Both the position numbers and the translations under genes were made by a program. DNA of 38,524 bases from Clostridiales bacterium (GTDB lineage: Bacteria; Bacillota; Clostridia; Lachnospirales; JAQSXR01): contig JAQSXR010000013.1 in NCBI GenBank assembly GCA_029256575.1, positions 1 to 38,524 of the forward strand. The letters run 5' to 3'. Below the pieces are notes generated by a model. It had not been told where the DNA came from and made no database searches. It saw nothing but the letters and a program-made list of their open reading frames with translations. Shown piece by piece: positions 25,034-33,292 of this stretch. The first letter of the stretch is position 1, and the number at the start of each line of letters is the position of its first letter.

Positions 25034-26263
25034 ATGCTTACATTTGAAGAATTATATAAGAAAGTAGTAGAATCATCGACGACAAAAGCTTATGATGAAG
25101 ATTTGGCAGAATTGCAGTATGACCCATATCATTTAGAATGTATTTTAAGACCTGAGAGCACTCCAACCAAGTGGCAAGCTGCAAATGAAGATTGTCGTAG
25201 GGAGGGAAGATACTTTGTTAATTGCTTATTTAAACACCTCTCAAAAGATGAAAATAATAATTACACATTAGAATATGAAGATGATAAATGTAAAGATTGC
25301 ATGGATGTTAATAAAGTAAAAAAATTATTGGCAACAAAGGATAGTATGGCTGTTTTAGAGGCAATTAAAGAAGGGAACAGGCCCGTATTTGCGATGATTG
25401 CACCAGCTTTTCTAAGCCAAATTGATATAATTGATGATGGCCAATTAAGAAGTGCATTTAAGCAATTAGGCTTCAAGGGAATGGTAGAAGTTTCTCTTTT
25501 GGCTGATATATTGACTTTGAAAGAGGCTTTAGAGTTTGATAAAGATATTAACGATGAAAAAGACTTCCAATTAACAAGTTGTTGTTGTCCAATGTGGATA
25601 GCATTGATTCGAAAAATGTATCCGGAGTTGCTTTCCCACGTGCCTAAGGCTGTTTCTCCAATGGTTGCAACGGGGAGAGTTATTAAGAAAATTGTACCGG
25701 AAGCAATAACAGTATTTATAGGACCTTGTATTGCAAAGAAAAAAGAGGCAAGGGAAGATGATATTAGGGATGCAGTTGACTACGTATTAACGTTTCAAGA
25801 GGTGGAAAATATTTTTGAAACTGCTAAAGTAACTCCAGATGACCTTCCAATTGATTTGAGAGAACATTCATCAGCTGCAGGACGCATATATGCAGTTACG
25901 AGTGGAGTGTCAGAAGCTGTACGGGCCACAGTAAATAGGATACGACCAGAAAAGCCAATAAAGGTAAAGGCCGTTCAAGCGAATGGAATGGTAGAATGTA
26001 AAAAATTACTGAAAGATTTAGAAGAGGGTAAAGTGAAAGCTAATTTCTTAGAGGGAATGGGTTGTATAGGTGGATGTGTTGGTGGACCAAAAGCAATTAT
26101 TGACAAAGAAATAGCAGCAAATAAAGTCCGAGAATATGCAGATCAATCAATATATAAAACGCCAATTGATAATCCATATGTTATAGAGCTTTTAAGTCGC
26201 TTGAATATGCATACAATCGAAGAATTACTTGAGGATCAACAAATATTTACTAGAAGTTTTTAG
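25034..26263 (+). CDS. [FeFe]-hydrogenase-like H-cluster protein, TSCCCP type
   Basis: A 409-residue protein carrying all three H-cluster motifs: L1 TSCCCPMW (Cys183-185), L2 IGPCIAKKKE (Cys232) and L3 EGMGCIGGCVGGP (Cys344, Cys348). These resemble the group B / TSCCCP class in place of the classical TSCCPxW/MPCxxKxxE/ExMACxGGC set of group A. No canonical ferredoxin CxxCxxCxxxCP cluster is visible; the N-terminal ~100 residues have only scattered cysteines (36, 54, 64, 86, 89), perhaps one atypical Fe-S site. The small-subunit (HydB-like) C-terminal domain is not obvious. It may evolve or take up H2, or act as a sensor. Ribosome site AAAGGGGGA precedes the ATG. It has no hydrogenase partner genes nearby. 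Confidence 0.88.
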   Translation: MLTFEELYKKVVESSTTKAYDEDLAELQYDPYHLECILRPESTPTKWQAANEDCRREGRYFVNCLFKHLSKDENNNYTLEYEDDKCKDCMDVNKVKKLLATKDSMAVLEAIKEGNRPVFAMIAPAFLSQIDIIDDGQLRSAFKQLGFKGMVEVSLLADILTLKEALEFDKDINDEKDFQLTSCCCPMWIALIRKMYPELLSHVPKAVSPMVATGRVIKKIVPEAITVFIGPCIAKKKEAREDDIRDAVDYVLTFQEVENIFETAKVTPDDLPIDLREHSSAAGRIYAVTSGVSEAVRATVNRIRPEKPIKVKAVQANGMVECKKLLKDLEEGKVKANFLEGMGCIGGCVGGPKAIIDKEIAANKVREYADQSIYKTPIDNPYVIELLSRLNMHTIEELLEDQQIFTRSF

Positions 26264-26323
26264 GAAGATTATTAATTTATATTGTTTAACAACTCCTAAA
26301 CGAATATCATATTTTTGTAAATA

Positions 26324-26367
26324 ATACAAATTTGATTGTATATACGACATTTGTTTGTAAAACAAAT
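26324..26367. promoter_or_regulatory. Two inverted repeats upstream of the MBL lipoprotein
   Basis: ATACAA (26324-26329) with TTGTAT (26336-26341), then the perfect 19-bp palindrome ATTTGTTTGTAAAACAAAT (26349-26367). They lie where a promoter of the gene at 26409 would be, so a regulator, perhaps the nearby AraC protein, may bind here. Confidence 0.5.
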
Positions 26368-26408
26368 TATGGTATCTTAAGTATATTAAATAATTAGGAG
26401 GAAATTAA

Positions 26409-27275
26409 ATGAAAAAACGTATTATTTCAGTATTTATTTTAGTATGTATACTTCTAGTAGGCTGTGCTAAGGAAACAGATGATGCTGTGAATATAAGCAC
26501 TACAACGGCAGTAGAGACACCAGAGGTAGAAGAAACGGTAACGTTAACAGAAAGCGAAGTAGTTGTAACTCCGGAAGTTGAGCTAGTACTTCCATTAACG
26601 GAAAATACAACTAGAAAAGTTCAGATCCAAACAGTATCAGGGGTTACGGCGTATTCATACAACTCGTATATAATAACATCCAGCAATGGGGAATCTGTTG
26701 TAGTTGATCCAAATGCTATGCCGTCAAAAGACATTGTTGATATAAACCCTGCTGCCATTGTTAGTACGCATGGTCATCCTGATCATATAGATAGTGATTA
26801 TACTGACTCATATGATTGTCAAAAAATATTTTATACCAAAGATGATATTAACACGGAAGATTTTCATATTTATACGATATACTCTTCGCATTCTGGAGAT
26901 AAAATATCAGATGATAATGTAATAATTGTTTTCGAGGTTGATGGCCTTCGCATTGCGCATATGGGAGATATCGGACAATCAGCTTTAACGGAAGATCAAT
27001 TAAAAGAGTTAGGTGAAATCGATATAGCTTTTATGCAATTTGAAAATAGTTATTCTGCAATGACTCTTATAAATCAAACAGGTTTCAATATGATTGAACA
27101 ACTAAACCCTAAATTAGTAATTCCTACACATTACACATATAAAACAATAGCTGTTCTTGAAGAAAAGTATGGCACCATTACTGAAGTTGACAATGTACTT
27201 GCGATTTCAAAAGAAGAATTACCGGAAACTCCATTAACTGTTTATCGTATAATAAATAAACACAAATATAGATAA
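26409..27275 (+). CDS. Metallo-beta-lactamase-fold lipoprotein
   Basis: A 288-residue exported lipoprotein with lipobox LVGC (Cys19), a Thr/Glu/Val-rich linker to about residue 70, then an MBL domain of the UlaG-like kind. Metal ligands are in STHGHPDHID (HxHxDH), AHMGDIGQ (Asp) and VIPTHYT (His). The family hydrolyses phosphodiesters, lactones or other substrates; this one would act outside the membrane, unlike cytoplasmic UlaG. AGGAGG precedes the ATG. It is monocistronic with a terminator after it, and the AraC gene follows. Confidence 0.88.
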   Translation: MKKRIISVFILVCILLVGCAKETDDAVNISTTTAVETPEVEETVTLTESEVVVTPEVELVLPLTENTTRKVQIQTVSGVTAYSYNSYIITSSNGESVVVDPNAMPSKDIVDINPAAIVSTHGHPDHIDSDYTDSYDCQKIFYTKDDINTEDFHIYTIYSSHSGDKISDDNVIIVFEVDGLRIAHMGDIGQSALTEDQLKELGEIDIAFMQFENSYSAMTLINQTGFNMIEQLNPKLVIPTHYTYKTIAVLEEKYGTITEVDNVLAISKEELPETPLTVYRIINKHKYR

Positions 27276-27283
27276 CGAATGTT

Positions 27284-27382
27284 AGTAGACAATTCAAAAT
27301 CTGATATGCACATAGTTGTAACTAACAGTTTTTGTTATTTAAACTGTATAGTAGAGCATATTAAGCGAATTGTCTGCTTTTT
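27284..27382 (+). terminator. Long-loop terminator after MBL gene
   Basis: AGTAGACAATTC (27284-27295) pairs with GAATTGTCTGCT (27367-27378, one G-T pair), followed by a run of T. The loop is over 70 bases, so the fold is less certain. Confidence 0.6.
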
Positions 27383-27454
27383 AATTTATGATTTACAATA
27401 TGCCAACAATCAAGTAAAATAATATATAATATAACTAGGATTGTAGGTGATTTT

Positions 27455-28357
27455 ATGGATTTAGTTACAGTTGGAATAAATTATTATTTGAATTATAATT
27501 TTGATGCATATATCACAAACGATATTGAAATGCTAAAGAACCCTTTATCAATAAATTCCTATAAGATAATCTTTATGGAATATGGGACAATACATATTAA
27601 ACTTAACGGAAATGAATATATTCTTACAGGGGCAAATGCTTTATGCCTGAATGAGAAGGACGAGATTTGGGTATATGATATTTCAGGAAGAGAAATTACC
27701 ATTTTATTTTTTAAACCATCTGTGATTAATAATAAATTAAATTTTGAAAGTATAAATAACAATGAGATGCTGTCTATATCTGAATATCAAGATGGATGCT
27801 ATTTATCTCAATTTAAGCATAAGGCATCCCTAGCCGCAAAGTTTACTCAAATTCGTGCGATTGATGCCTCAATTATGAAACAAAAATTCCACTTGTTAAA
27901 TGAACAACTTACCTTGCAAAATTCATCTTTTTGGCCATGTAGGAGCCGTTCTTATTTATTTGAGATTTTATTTTCCTTGGCGAAACCGGAGGAAAATAAA
28001 ATGGATGATGTAGCGAATAAATTAGATTCGAGTTATACCAAACTTACAATTGACGTTATATATTATATTCAAACTTGCTATAATCAAAAAATAACAATCG
28101 AGAAACTATCCCAAGAGTTTCATACGAATCGAACAACTTTACTGAAAGAATTTAAAGATAGTACAGGTCAGTCAATAAATCGTTATATAACACAATTGCG
28201 AATGACAATGGCAACAGCATTATTAAGAGACACTGATTTGTCGATACAAGAGATATGTGAACGGACTGGATTTAGTGAAATAAGTTATTTTAGTAAGTTA
28301 TTTAAAAAGGAAATTCAATTTACACCACTAGAATATAGGCGTATAAATGCTTCATAA
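27455..28357 (+). CDS. AraC-family transcriptional regulator
   Basis: A 300-residue regulator. The N-terminal part has a cupin-like barrel (IIFMEYGTIHIKLNGNEYIL at about 30-60) for ligand sensing. The C-terminal ~100 residues have the two AraC helix-turn-helix motifs: ITIEKLSQEFHTNRTTLLKE, then SIQEICERTGFSEISYFSKL and FKKEIQFTPLEYRR. Ribosome site TAGGTGA is upstream of the ATG. Its targets are not shown by sequence; the palindromes upstream of the adjacent MBL lipoprotein gene are candidates. A terminator follows. Confidence 0.93.
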   Translation: MDLVTVGINYYLNYNFDAYITNDIEMLKNPLSINSYKIIFMEYGTIHIKLNGNEYILTGANALCLNEKDEIWVYDISGREITILFFKPSVINNKLNFESINNNEMLSISEYQDGCYLSQFKHKASLAAKFTQIRAIDASIMKQKFHLLNEQLTLQNSSFWPCRSRSYLFEILFSLAKPEENKMDDVANKLDSSYTKLTIDVIYYIQTCYNQKITIEKLSQEFHTNRTTLLKEFKDSTGQSINRYITQLRMTMATALLRDTDLSIQEICERTGFSEISYFSKLFKKEIQFTPLEYRRINAS

Positions 28358-28387
28358 TAGAAATACTAACCAAATAAAATAAATTAT

Positions 28388-28422
28388 AATAGTAGCAAGA
28401 TCATTCGTGCTATTATTTTTTT
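28388..28422 (+). terminator. Terminator after AraC gene
   Basis: AATAGTAGCA (28388-28397) pairs with TGCTATTATT, with one G-T pair, followed by TTTTT. Confidence 0.78.
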
Positions 28423-28430
28423 ATCTATAA

Positions 28431-28459
28431 TTGACATTTGGTATAAAGTGGAGTAAAAT
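28431..28459 (+). promoter_or_regulatory. Sigma-A promoter of the TetR-ABC-MscL operon
   Basis: TTGACA (28431-28436), a 17-base spacer and TAAAAT (28454-28459), directly upstream of a palindromic operator. Confidence 0.8.
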
Positions 28460-28463
28460 AATA

Positions 28464-28478
28464 ACTGACCAGGTCAGT
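28464..28478. promoter_or_regulatory. TetR operator, 15-bp perfect palindrome
   Basis: ACTGACC-A-GGTCAGT lies five bases after the -10 box, over the likely transcription start. TGACC/GGTCA palindromes are known operators of several TetR-family repressors. Binding by the TetR protein of this operon is inferred from position. Confidence 0.75.
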
Positions 28479-28505
28479 CATTAATTGAAAGGAGAATGGA
28501 GATTA

Positions 28506-29138
28506 ATGTATAAAAAATTTGAATCACTAATAGAAGAGAAGAGAATTCGAATCATTAACGCATCTTTTAATGAATTTGCGAGTAAGCAGTTTAAAGAAGC
28601 ATCAACTGAAGAAATAGCTAAAAATGCAGAAATATCAAAGGGAGCGTTATTTCAATACTTTGGAACAAAAAAGCAATTATATATATATGCTTTAAACTTT
28701 GCATACCAAGTATTTGCTCAGGATTTTTGGGGGGAAGTAGATTTCTCCAAAACTGATATTTTTGAACGTATTAGAGAAACGAGTACGTTGAAAATGAAAC
28801 TTTTTTGTAAGTATCCAAGTATCTTTCAATTTATTTTGAACTCTTATAGAGAAAAAGATAGAGATATCGTTGAATTAATAAAAAAGGAATTGGAAGTACA
28901 TAAGATTACAGCATATTCAAAACTCTATGAGAACTTAGATCTTACTAAAATAAAAGACGAATTTAATTCTACACAAGTATTATCTATAATAGAGTGGACG
29001 TTAGATGGATATGCAAAATCAGAAATTGAAAAGCTTAAACCAGGTGAACTTAACGTTGATAAATGCAATGTTTGGCTACAAGAAATAGATAATTATATAA
29101 TTTCATTAAAAAAAGCATTTTATAAGGAGGGTAATTAG
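28506..29138 (+). CDS. TetR-family regulator of the ABC/MscL operon
   Basis: A 210-residue TetR-type repressor with N-terminal HTH EKRIRIINASFNEFASKQFK, EASTEEIAKNAEISKGALFQ and YFGTKKQLYIYAL. The C-terminal region is helical (ligand and dimer part). ATG 28506 has GGAG at 28496-28499; an in-frame TTG at 28485 would add seven residues unlike the family. A palindromic operator sits on its promoter, so it probably represses itself and the transporter genes behind it. The ATPase gene starts one base after its stop. Confidence 0.92.
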   Translation: MYKKFESLIEEKRIRIINASFNEFASKQFKEASTEEIAKNAEISKGALFQYFGTKKQLYIYALNFAYQVFAQDFWGEVDFSKTDIFERIRETSTLKMKLFCKYPSIFQFILNSYREKDRDIVELIKKELEVHKITAYSKLYENLDLTKIKDEFNSTQVLSIIEWTLDGYAKSEIEKLKPGELNVDKCNVWLQEIDNYIISLKKAFYKEGN

Positions 29139-29139
29139 T

Positions 29140-30030
29140 ATGGTAAAAAATGCAATTGAGACTAACAATCTTACAAAGTTTTATGGAAAAGCAAGGGGTA
29201 TTGAAAATGTAACATTTAGTGTCGAGGAGGGGGAAATATTCGGCTTCATTGGCCCGAATGGTGCAGGAAAATCAACAACAATAAGAACACTTTTATCTTT
29301 GATTTATCCAAGTTCAGGGTCTGCAAAGATATTTGGGATGGATTGTAATAAACAAGCACCAGAAGTATTAAAGAGAATAGGATATTTACCAAGTGAAGTA
29401 TTCTATTATGATGGAATGAAAGTGAAAGATTTATTAAACTACTCTGCAAGCTTTTATAAAAAGGATTGCAAGAAAAGAATACAAGAATTATCTGAACGTA
29501 TGAATTTGGATTTAAATAAAAAAATAGACGATTTATCATTTGGTAATAAGAAAAAAGTAGGTATTGTTCAAGGATTATTGCATTCGCCAGACCTAATAAT
29601 TCTAGACGAGCCGACATCAGGATTAGATCCATTGATGCAACAAACGTTCTTCGACTTATTAGAGGAAGAAAATAAACGGGGAGCAGCTGTGCTTATGTCA
29701 TCTCATATATTGGGTGAAGTACAACGCTTATGTAATCGTGTTGCTATAATAAAAGAAGGAAAAATAATAAAGCTTGAGAAGATTTCTACTTTGCAAGAAG
29801 CAAGCTACAAGCGCTTTAAGTTTGAAATTCAAAATGAAATTCCTAAAGATTATTTTGCAATAAAAGGGGTTAATGATCTAAAGGTGGAGGGCAAAACACA
29901 TAGCTTTATATTCAAAGGTGATATTAATACCATTACAACTAAGTTATCAAATGTTAGATTAACGAACCTATGGGCGGATGAACCAGATCTTGAGGAAATA
30001 TTTATGCACTATTACTCCAAGGAGGTGTAG
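29140..30030 (+). CDS. ABC transporter ATPase (ABC-2 exporter type)
   Basis: A 296-residue ATPase with Walker A GPNGAGKST, Walker B LIILDEPTSGLDP and the switch SSHILGEV. The signature is LSFGNKKKVGIVQ, a changed LSGGQ but a form common in this CcmA/NatA-like group. The last ~80 residues are a C-terminal domain typical of drug- or ion-export ATPases (KRFKFEIQNEIPKDYF). It drives the two permeases that follow. Ribosome site GGAGGG precedes ATG 29140. Confidence 0.93.
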   Translation: MVKNAIETNNLTKFYGKARGIENVTFSVEEGEIFGFIGPNGAGKSTTIRTLLSLIYPSSGSAKIFGMDCNKQAPEVLKRIGYLPSEVFYYDGMKVKDLLNYSASFYKKDCKKRIQELSERMNLDLNKKIDDLSFGNKKKVGIVQGLLHSPDLIILDEPTSGLDPLMQQTFFDLLEEENKRGAAVLMSSHILGEVQRLCNRVAIIKEGKIIKLEKISTLQEASYKRFKFEIQNEIPKDYFAIKGVNDLKVEGKTHSFIFKGDINTITTKLSNVRLTNLWADEPDLEEIFMHYYSKEV

Positions 30031-30034
30031 GCAT

Positions 30035-30832
30035 ATGAACATATACAAACATGAACTTAAAGTAAATTTAAAAAGCACTATTATGTGGATTTGTGTTATA
30101 AGTGGGCTTGCATCATTATTGATGTTATTTTACCCTATACTTAGTAAAGACATGGATAGTTTCATGGAGATTTTAGATAATTTACCGCCAGCTATGAAAG
30201 GATTAATAGGAATTGCTGCAGCTAACATTTTAACACCACTTGGGTATTATGGATTCGCCTTCCTGTACACATTGTTATTTGGCGCAATACAATCAATGAA
30301 TCTTGGTATTGGAATTGTTTCCAAAGAAGAGCGTGAGAAAACAGCGGATTTTCTTATGACAAAGCCTGTTACAAGAGTAAAAATATTAACCGCAAAATTA
30401 TTATCAGTCCTTACTATTTTTATAGTAACTAATATTGTTTATACGATTGTTACAGCAGCCGTTGTAACTTCTATGGCGGATGGAGATTTAGATACCGGTA
30501 AATTTATGTTGATTAATTTGTCACTTTTTCTTGTACAGTTAATTTACTTTTCAATTGGATTGGTTATTTCGATTGCTATGAAGAAAATTAGATCTGTCCT
30601 ATCTATTTCGGTTGGATTGGTATTTATGTTTTTTGCAATATCGGCATTTGCAGTAAAATCGGCGGATGACAAACTACGCTTTATTACTCCGTTTCAATAC
30701 TTTAAAACGGATACTATATTGGCAGAGGGTAACTATGAAATGGCATATGTAATTACGGGAACGTTAATTGTAATAGCAAGTATCGTGACCAGCTATATTT
30801 TATATAAGCGTAAAGATGTACACTCAGTATAA
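30035..30832 (+). CDS. ABC-2 type permease, first of a paralogous pair
   Basis: A 265-residue membrane protein with about six hydrophobic segments. The motif KEEREKTADFLMTKPVTR in the first cytoplasmic loop is typical of this ABC-2 permease group. ATG 30035 is used: AAGGAGGTG lies 7-8 bases upstream, and the open frame before it overlaps the ATPase gene and is not membrane-like. It has the same length and layout as the next gene, so the pair arose by duplication and probably forms a heterodimer with the ATPase. Substrate is unknown. Confidence 0.9.
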   Translation: MNIYKHELKVNLKSTIMWICVISGLASLLMLFYPILSKDMDSFMEILDNLPPAMKGLIGIAAANILTPLGYYGFAFLYTLLFGAIQSMNLGIGIVSKEEREKTADFLMTKPVTRVKILTAKLLSVLTIFIVTNIVYTIVTAAVVTSMADGDLDTGKFMLINLSLFLVQLIYFSIGLVISIAMKKIRSVLSISVGLVFMFFAISAFAVKSADDKLRFITPFQYFKTDTILAEGNYEMAYVITGTLIVIASIVTSYILYKRKDVHSV

Positions 30833-30845
30833 AGGAGGGGAAAAC

Positions 30846-31643
30846 ATGAATATATATTTACGAGAATTAAAAGCACATAGAAAATCACTTATTATATGGT
30901 CGATTAGTATGTTATTTCTTGTTTTAGCTGGAATGGGAAAATATTCTGCAGCAGTTAGTACGCAAGGAGCAGGATTTAATGAAATATTAGACCAAATGCC
31001 AAAATCAATACAGACTTTTTTGGGTGTTGGAGTGTTTGACCTCTCCGTTGCAATGGATTATTTTGGAGTATTATTTTTGTATATTGTGCTCGTGGCAAAT
31101 GTGCATGCGGCAATGTTAGGTGCAGGAATTATAGGGAAGGAAGAAAGAGATAAGACGGTTGAATTTTTAATGGTTAAGCCAGTTTCTCGCCAAAGAATAA
31201 TTACTTCCAAACTATTAGCTGCAATTACAATTGGACTAATTCTAAATATAGTTACTCTTGTAAGTTCAGTTTTGATTTTACCTAATTATACAAAAGGGCA
31301 ACCGTTTATTATGGATTTATTATTGCTGATGCTTGGTATGTTTGCAATGCAATTACTTTTCATAACATTAGGTACTCTATTAGCAGCAATTTTTAATAAA
31401 CATAAATTATCCTCTGCTATCGCTACGGGTGTTTTATTACTGATGTTTATGATAGCAATAATTGTGGATATTGCAGGAAATGTAGACTTTTTACGATTTG
31501 TATCATTCTTTAAATATTATGACGCGAAAGACATTATGAAACTTGGATACGACATAGCATATCCTATTATTTCAATTATTTTACTGGTAATATTCACATC
31601 TGGAACTTATTATTTCTATAAAAAACGTGATTTAAGAATTTAA
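30846..31643 (+). CDS. ABC-2 type permease, second of a paralogous pair
   Basis: A 265-residue membrane protein, co-linear with the preceding permease: both begin MNIY-x-xEL, both have EILD-[NQ]-[LM]-P followed by a hydrophobic run, and both have the loop KEER-[ED]-KT-x-[DE]-FLM-x-KPV-[TS]-R. It differs in the hydrophobic segments, so the two would give an asymmetric pore. ATG 30846 has AAAGGAGGGG just upstream; an earlier in-frame start would overlap the previous gene. Confidence 0.9.
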   Translation: MNIYLRELKAHRKSLIIWSISMLFLVLAGMGKYSAAVSTQGAGFNEILDQMPKSIQTFLGVGVFDLSVAMDYFGVLFLYIVLVANVHAAMLGAGIIGKEERDKTVEFLMVKPVSRQRIITSKLLAAITIGLILNIVTLVSSVLILPNYTKGQPFIMDLLLLMLGMFAMQLLFITLGTLLAAIFNKHKLSSAIATGVLLLMFMIAIIVDIAGNVDFLRFVSFFKYYDAKDIMKLGYDIAYPIISIILLVIFTSGTYYFYKKRDLRI

Positions 31644-31657
31644 ACATAGGAAGAGAC

Positions 31658-32764
31658 ATGGAAAAAATTAAAAGATTTATTAAAAATGAGACAGTTTTTG
31701 TAATAGCACTAATATTTACGATTATATCAATGATTTTTGTAACACCAAGTAAGGAATATTTCGAATATCTTAATTTTTCTGTTCTTGCAATATTATTTTG
31801 TTTGATGGCAGTAGTAGCGGGGATTCAAAAGATTGGAGTGTTTAAAGCACTATCAAATAAACTTCTAGCAAAGACCAGTAATGCTAAGACGATAGGGATA
31901 ATACTAGTATTACTTTGCTTTTTTCTAGCAATGTTAGTCACAAATGATGTTGCTTTAATTACATTTGTTCCTTTTACAATTGGAATACTGGGTGATGATG
32001 ACGACAATCTAATCTTCGTAATTGTAATGGAAACAATAGCAGCTAATTTAGGGAGTATGATGACTCCGATAGGAAATCCTCAAAACCTATTTTTATATTC
32101 CTATTATGGTCTGGATATACTTGGATTCTTTAAGATAATGCTCCCTCTTGTCGTAATCAGCTTAGCTTTGATTATGGGGATTATGCTCATTAGAAAAAAG
32201 AGAGATGTAATAATCGATGCTAATCAAGAAACTGTGTTAATTGATATCGCACAATTGATAAAGTATGGGCTGATGTTTGCTATTTGTATATTAACCGTTT
32301 TGCATGTGGTTAACTATTTAGTTTGCTTGGGGGTCATCTGTTTTGTACTGTTGGTGAGTGATAGGGTTCTATTCTGGAAGATTGATTATATGTTATTGCT
32401 TACCTTTATTTGTTTTTTTATTTTTGTAGGAAACGTTAGTAGTATTGAAGAAGTAAGAATATTTGTCGCGAATATCTTAAACGGCAGAGAGGTATTAGTT
32501 TCGGCATTAATTAGCCAGGGAATAAGTAATGTACCAGCTGCCATTATGTTAGCTCCATTTACAGATAAAGCAACTAAGCTATTAATGGGAGTTAATATTG
32601 GAGGACTTGGAACAATCATTGCCTCCATGGCAAGTTTGATATCATATAAATATTATGCTGTAAGGAAGAACGCGAGAAAAGGAAAATATTTATTGATATT
32701 TAGTTTGATAAATTTTGTTTTATTACTTATACTCTTATTGATAAACATAAATATATTTGTTTAA
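31658..32764 (+). CDS. ArsB/SLC13-type ion transporter
   Basis: A 368-residue polytopic permease of the ion transporter (SLC13/CitMHS/ArsB) superfamily. Two motifs that form the substrate pocket are TNDVALITFVPFTI (about 95-108) with ETIAANLGSMMTPIGNPQN, and QGISNVPAAIMLAPF near residue 290. At 368 residues it is shorter than usual ArsB or citrate permeases. It starts 14 bases after the ABC permease gene, so it is co-transcribed. Citrate, arsenite or another anion are possible; I cannot decide. Its pairing with the ABC exporter and MscL suggests an efflux or ion-stress function, which is inference. Confidence 0.85.
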   Translation: MEKIKRFIKNETVFVIALIFTIISMIFVTPSKEYFEYLNFSVLAILFCLMAVVAGIQKIGVFKALSNKLLAKTSNAKTIGIILVLLCFFLAMLVTNDVALITFVPFTIGILGDDDDNLIFVIVMETIAANLGSMMTPIGNPQNLFLYSYYGLDILGFFKIMLPLVVISLALIMGIMLIRKKRDVIIDANQETVLIDIAQLIKYGLMFAICILTVLHVVNYLVCLGVICFVLLVSDRVLFWKIDYMLLLTFICFFIFVGNVSSIEEVRIFVANILNGREVLVSALISQGISNVPAAIMLAPFTDKATKLLMGVNIGGLGTIIASMASLISYKYYAVRKNARKGKYLLIFSLINFVLLLILLLININIFV

Positions 32765-32799
32765 TGAAATACTTAAGAATAAAACAGGAGGACTAAATT

Positions 32800-33195
32800 A
32801 TGCTTAAAGAATTTAAGAAGTTTGCACTAAAAGGAAATATAATAGATTTAGCAGTCGGCGTAGTTATTGGTGGAGCATTTGGGAAAATAGTAACATCACT
32901 TGTAAATGATATAATAATGCCATTCCTAGGAATTGTTATGGGGAAAGTAAGTTTTGTAGATTTAAAGTGGGTTATTAAAGCCGCTGAAGGAGACACTGCT
33001 GAGTTAGCAGTAAGATATGGATTGTTTTTGCAAACGATGCTAGATTTTTTAATTATTGCATTTTCAATTTTTATTGTAATCAGATTATTAATGAAATTTA
33101 AGAAAAAGGAAGAAGCAAAACCAGCAACTGTATCCGCAAGTAAGGAAGAAGTATTATTAACAGAAATTAGAGACTTGTTAAAAGAAAGAAAATAA
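32800..33195 (+). CDS. mscL: Large-conductance mechanosensitive channel MscL
   Basis: A 131-residue channel subunit with the MscL N-terminus [20 protein letters not shown], followed by [20 protein letters not shown] (first pore helix), the extracellular loop, and the second helix at about 83-103, then a charged C-terminal bundle ([16 protein letters not shown]). It is a homopentamer that opens under membrane tension to release solutes. AGGAGG precedes the ATG. It lies 35 bases after the SLC13-type gene and ends the operon at a terminator. Confidence 0.97.
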   Translation: MLKEFKKFALKGNIIDLAVGVVIGGAFGKIVTSLVNDIIMPFLGIVMGKVSFVDLKWVIKAAEGDTAELAVRYGLFLQTMLDFLIIAFSIFIVIRLLMKFKKKEEAKPATVSASKEEVLLTEIRDLLKERK

Positions 33196-33208
33196 ATAGA
33201 TTAAATAA

Positions 33209-33236
33209 AACGGGGCACATTGTGCTCCGTTTTTTT
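33209..33236 (+). terminator. Terminator after mscL
   Basis: AACGGGGCAC (33209-33218) pairs with GTGCTCCGTT after an ATT loop (one G-T pair), followed by a run of T. Confidence 0.9.
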
Positions 33237-33292
33237 GCTAATAATAAAACTAATAAGACATTATCTATAAATAAATGGTTCTACTTTTCTTC

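Noticed and set aside
29246-29632. Minus-strand 128-codon frame inside the ABC ATPase gene
   Set aside because: It is a shadow of the conserved ATPase (Walker A to B) and its hydrophobic product is a composition effect of the opposite strand.
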